NCBI GenBank assembly: GCA_002310215.1
Contig: DBYR01000042.1
Span: 186,001-250,000, forward strand
Direction of reading: 5' to 3'
DNA: 64,000 nt
Source: Bacteroidales bacterium UBA1181
Lineage (GTDB): Bacteria; Bacteroidota; Bacteroidia; Bacteroidales; Paludibacteraceae
Made by a program: the position numbers and the translations under genes. Shown one piece after another: positions 61,913-64,000 of this stretch (positions are counted from its first letter, which is position 1; each line of letters starts with the position of its first letter). The notes beneath the pieces are model-generated. The model was not told the origin of the DNA. It worked only from the letters and a program-made list of their open reading frames with translations, and did no database searches.

Positions 61913-62851
61913 ATGGAGAACGAATCTTCTTTAAGACCGAAGGTTTCTATTGTTGTGCCCATCCATGGTGTGGAGCAGTTTATCGAACGTTGCGCACGTT
62001 CACTCTTCAACCAAACATTCAAAGGGGTGGAGTTCGTTTTCGTCAACGACTGCACAACGGACAACTCTATGGCCATACTCGAATCCGTACGGAAAGAGTA
62101 TGTCGACGCGAATGTGAAGATTGTCAACCTCGAACAGAACGTGGGCCTACCACAAGCGAGGTGCAAAGGAATTGAGCAAGCCTCGGGCGACTATATCCTG
62201 CACGTCGACTCTGACGACTGGATCGAACCCGACATGGTGGAGCGGCTCTACCAACGCGCCGTCGAGAGCGGTGCCGACATGGTATGCTGCGATTGGGTGG
62301 AGGAGTATGCAGACCATAGCGAACTCTTCAGCCACTTCGAGGCCTCTCGGGACATCTACTACGACACCATCCTCGCATTGGACACGGACGCATACGTGTG
62401 GAGCAGACTGACGAAACGTGAGATGTACGAGGGTTTGGAGTTCCCCACCTGCAATATGTTCGAGGACTTCGTGATCACCTCACAACTGGTGGCGAAAACC
62501 CGTTCCATCGAGTTTATCCATACCCCGATGTACCACTATCTGCGGAACAACGCGACCTCCATCCGCTCGTCCGCCAACACGAGGAAGATACTCTCCCAGG
62601 AGGTTCAAAACATATTCAACGTATATCAACGGGTGACGAGGGAGGAACCCGGACAACATCAACGGGCGATCGGACGTATGCTCTTCGCCATGGGATACCA
62701 CCTCATGAGGCATAATCTCCACACTTGCCTCACCAAAGAGCAACGCCACGCCATCTCAAGCGGCATCCGGTCCCATCTCCCCGACCAATCCTTGGACTTC
62801 TCCATGACCAAGCAGATCGTGTTGTGGATGAAGGTGTGGATCATGAGATAA
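61913..62851 (+). CDS. GT2-family glycosyltransferase
   Basis: A 312-residue GT-A transferase with VSIVVPIHGVEQFIERC, VFVNDCTTDNSM, donor/metal loop HVDSDDWIEPDM (about 100-111) and MFEDFVITSQLV. The ATG at 61913 is used; an in-frame TTG 25 codons upstream lies inside the preceding gene's end and gives an extension without GT2 features. An AAGGAGGGG sequence at 61859-61867 is too far away to serve this ATG. The product is related to, but clearly different from, the preceding GT2 protein. Confidence 0.88.
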   Translation: MENESSLRPKVSIVVPIHGVEQFIERCARSLFNQTFKGVEFVFVNDCTTDNSMAILESVRKEYVDANVKIVNLEQNVGLPQARCKGIEQASGDYILHVDSDDWIEPDMVERLYQRAVESGADMVCCDWVEEYADHSELFSHFEASRDIYYDTILALDTDAYVWSRLTKREMYEGLEFPTCNMFEDFVITSQLVAKTRSIEFIHTPMYHYLRNNATSIRSSANTRKILSQEVQNIFNVYQRVTREEPGQHQRAIGRMLFAMGYHLMRHNLHTCLTKEQRHAISSGIRSHLPDQSLDFSMTKQIVLWMKVWIMR

Positions 62852-62877
62852 CCATCGTCGGAATGCGGATCCGTATA

Positions 62878-62895
62878 GACGCAATGCATTGCGTC
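62878..62895. repeat. REP-like 18-bp palindrome, copy 1
   Basis: GACGCAATGCATTGCGTC is a perfect palindrome, with flanking GTATA and CCTAC adding partial symmetry. A second copy with the same flank (CCGTAYAGACGCAATGC in both) ends the window. The two bracket the cyclodeaminase-family gene. No REP-associated transposase is in the window. Confidence 0.7.
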
Positions 62896-62955
62896 CCTAC
62901 AATGAGAAAAAATGGTTCATATATTATTTAAACAGACATAATACTCAAGCAAAAT

Positions 62956-63918
62956 ATGAAGGTCATTTCCCATCAGACAATCCAATCACTGAACATCACG
63001 CCACGGCAGTGTGTCGATTGGATATACGAGAGCTTCGCGCAAAAGGCGAACGCGCAACTCCCCGCAAAGATCAGTGTGCATCCCGCGGATTACGATTTCT
63101 TCACCTCGATGCCCTGCCTGCTGGAATCCAAGGAAGGCTCCAACCACCGCTATTTCGGCATCAAGGAGGTTCATCGCATCCAAGGAGCTGTTCCTTCGTT
63201 GGGAAGCGACATGATGCTCTATGACGCGAACAACGGTGACCTCCTGGCGTTGATCGACTGTGACTGGATCACGACAATGCGGACGGGGGCGGTGGCTGCC
63301 GTGTCCGCCAAGGCGCTTCGCAAAAGCGGGGCCTCGAAGTATGGTTTTATCGGCTTGGGGAACACCGCCCGTGCGACGATGCTATGCGTCCTGGAAGCCG
63401 AGCCGGAGAAACACTTCGACGTGAAGTTGCTCCGCTACAAAGACCAGGCGGAATCGTTCGCTGAACGCTTCATGGGCTATGCCAACGTGCGGTTTGAGAT
63501 CGTGGACGACGTGAAGGAGCTCGTCAGCGACATCGATGTCCTGATCAGTTGCATCACGAGTGCGGACGGTTTATTGGTGGAGGACGAGAAGCTCTTAAAG
63601 CCGGGCATCACGGTCATCCCTGTCCACATGAGAGGGTTCCAGAACTGCGACACCACCTTCGACCGGGTGTTCGGGGACGATACCGACCACGTGAAGGGTT
63701 TCAAGTATTTCAGCCAATTCAACGATTACAACGAGATCGGGGAGGTTCTGTCGGGAAACGATCCAGGCAGGAAATCGGACGAGCAACGCATCATAGACTA
63801 CAATTACGGCCTCGCGCTGCACGACGTGGTCTATGCCAGCAAAATATTCGAGTTGGTGAAAGACAGCGACATCCCGGAGGTGGAAATCCAGAAAGAAACC
63901 GCCAAATTCTGGGTCTGA
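62956..63918 (+). CDS. Ornithine cyclodeaminase/mu-crystallin-family protein
   Basis: A 320-residue NAD(H)-dependent enzyme with the family core: a Lys in YFGIKEV (about 70), MLYDANNGDLLALID, TTMRTGAVAAVSAKAL, and the Rossmann loop GFIGLGNTARA (130-140). Members convert ornithine to proline, reduce cyclic imines, or make unusual amino acids such as 2,3-diaminopropionate. Next to glycosyltransferases it might provide an amino-acid-derived substituent or simply be an inserted gene; it is flanked on both sides by REP-like palindromes. The start follows AAGCAAAAT without a Shine-Dalgarno. Confidence 0.85.
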   Translation: MKVISHQTIQSLNITPRQCVDWIYESFAQKANAQLPAKISVHPADYDFFTSMPCLLESKEGSNHRYFGIKEVHRIQGAVPSLGSDMMLYDANNGDLLALIDCDWITTMRTGAVAAVSAKALRKSGASKYGFIGLGNTARATMLCVLEAEPEKHFDVKLLRYKDQAESFAERFMGYANVRFEIVDDVKELVSDIDVLISCITSADGLLVEDEKLLKPGITVIPVHMRGFQNCDTTFDRVFGDDTDHVKGFKYFSQFNDYNEIGEVLSGNDPGRKSDEQRIIDYNYGLALHDVVYASKIFELVKDSDIPEVEIQKETAKFWV

Positions 63919-63984
63919 TTGCCATGCGATACCGCACAGGCGAATAATAGCGCCCACCATGCGAGGCGGGTTCCGGTCCGTACA

Positions 63985-64000
63985 GACGCAATGCATTGCG
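63985..64000. repeat. REP-like palindrome, copy 2 (cut by window end)
   Basis: GACGCAATGCATTGCG at the very end of the window matches copy 1 at 62878 base for base over the 16 bases visible, and the preceding CCGTACA also matches it with one change. The last two bases of the palindrome would fall outside the window. Confidence 0.65.

Overview
The window reads as a chromosomal segment of a Bacteroidota bacterium, most likely order Bacteroidales. Supporting signs are promoters of the Bacteroidetes type (a TAnnTTTG -7 box, best seen before tig), few Shine-Dalgarno sequences, the gene order tig-clpP-clpX-recQ, a xylanase with a C-terminal type IX secretion sorting domain, a LytS/LytTR-type two-component pair, and an UpxY-like NusG paralogue inside a polysaccharide locus. 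There are no rRNA genes, canonical tRNA genes, CRISPR arrays or transposase genes.

Left part (1-11 kb, minus strand): a GH10 xylanase cut by the window edge, then the housekeeping run recQ, clpX, clpP, tig and pheT, with recognisable promoters and terminators. Middle part (11-22 kb): a plus-strand alpha/beta hydrolase with an Asp where the nucleophile Ser should be; three tandem paralogous membrane proteins with a TerB-like domain and a C-terminal J domain; then a minus-strand run of a beta-helix lipoprotein, an endonuclease/exonuclease/phosphatase-fold protein, a histidine kinase, a LytTR regulator, an FAD oxidoreductase and a fourth TerB-like membrane protein that converges on the J-domain trio.

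Right part (22.7-64 kb, all plus strand): a large exopolysaccharide/capsule region built of three consecutive modules, each with its own outer-membrane export lipoprotein (Wza/OPX) and Wzc-like tyrosine kinase/co-polymerase. Module 1 (22.7-36.4 kb) has a WecA-like initiating transferase, OPX, Wzc, a CpsB-like phosphatase, a sugar aminotransferase next to an ATP-grasp ligase, glycosyltransferases and an EpsG-type polymerase, but no flippase. Module 2 (36.7-57.3 kb) begins with the UpxY-like antiterminator, repeats wecA-wza-wzc, and carries a NeuD-like acyltransferase with an acyl carrier protein, two ketoacyl synthases and a reductase, two flippases, the UDP-ManNAcA pathway (wecB, wecC), an O-antigen-type polymerase/ligase, more transferases and a WecG/TagA-like transferase. 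Module 3 (57.5 kb onward) has a third OPX/Wzc pair, two GT2 enzymes and an ornithine cyclodeaminase-family gene bracketed by REP-like palindromes; it runs off the window.

The modules probably cooperate: only module 2 holds flippases and only module 1 a PHP phosphatase, so these may serve the others. The least ordinary parts are the J-domain/TerB cluster, the acyl-synthesis cassette, the Asp-for-Ser hydrolase, a 5' leader with two mutually exclusive pairings ahead of module 1, and a compact tRNA-like three-stem element between wecC and the polymerase gene. All calls come from reading the sequence; no database search was run.
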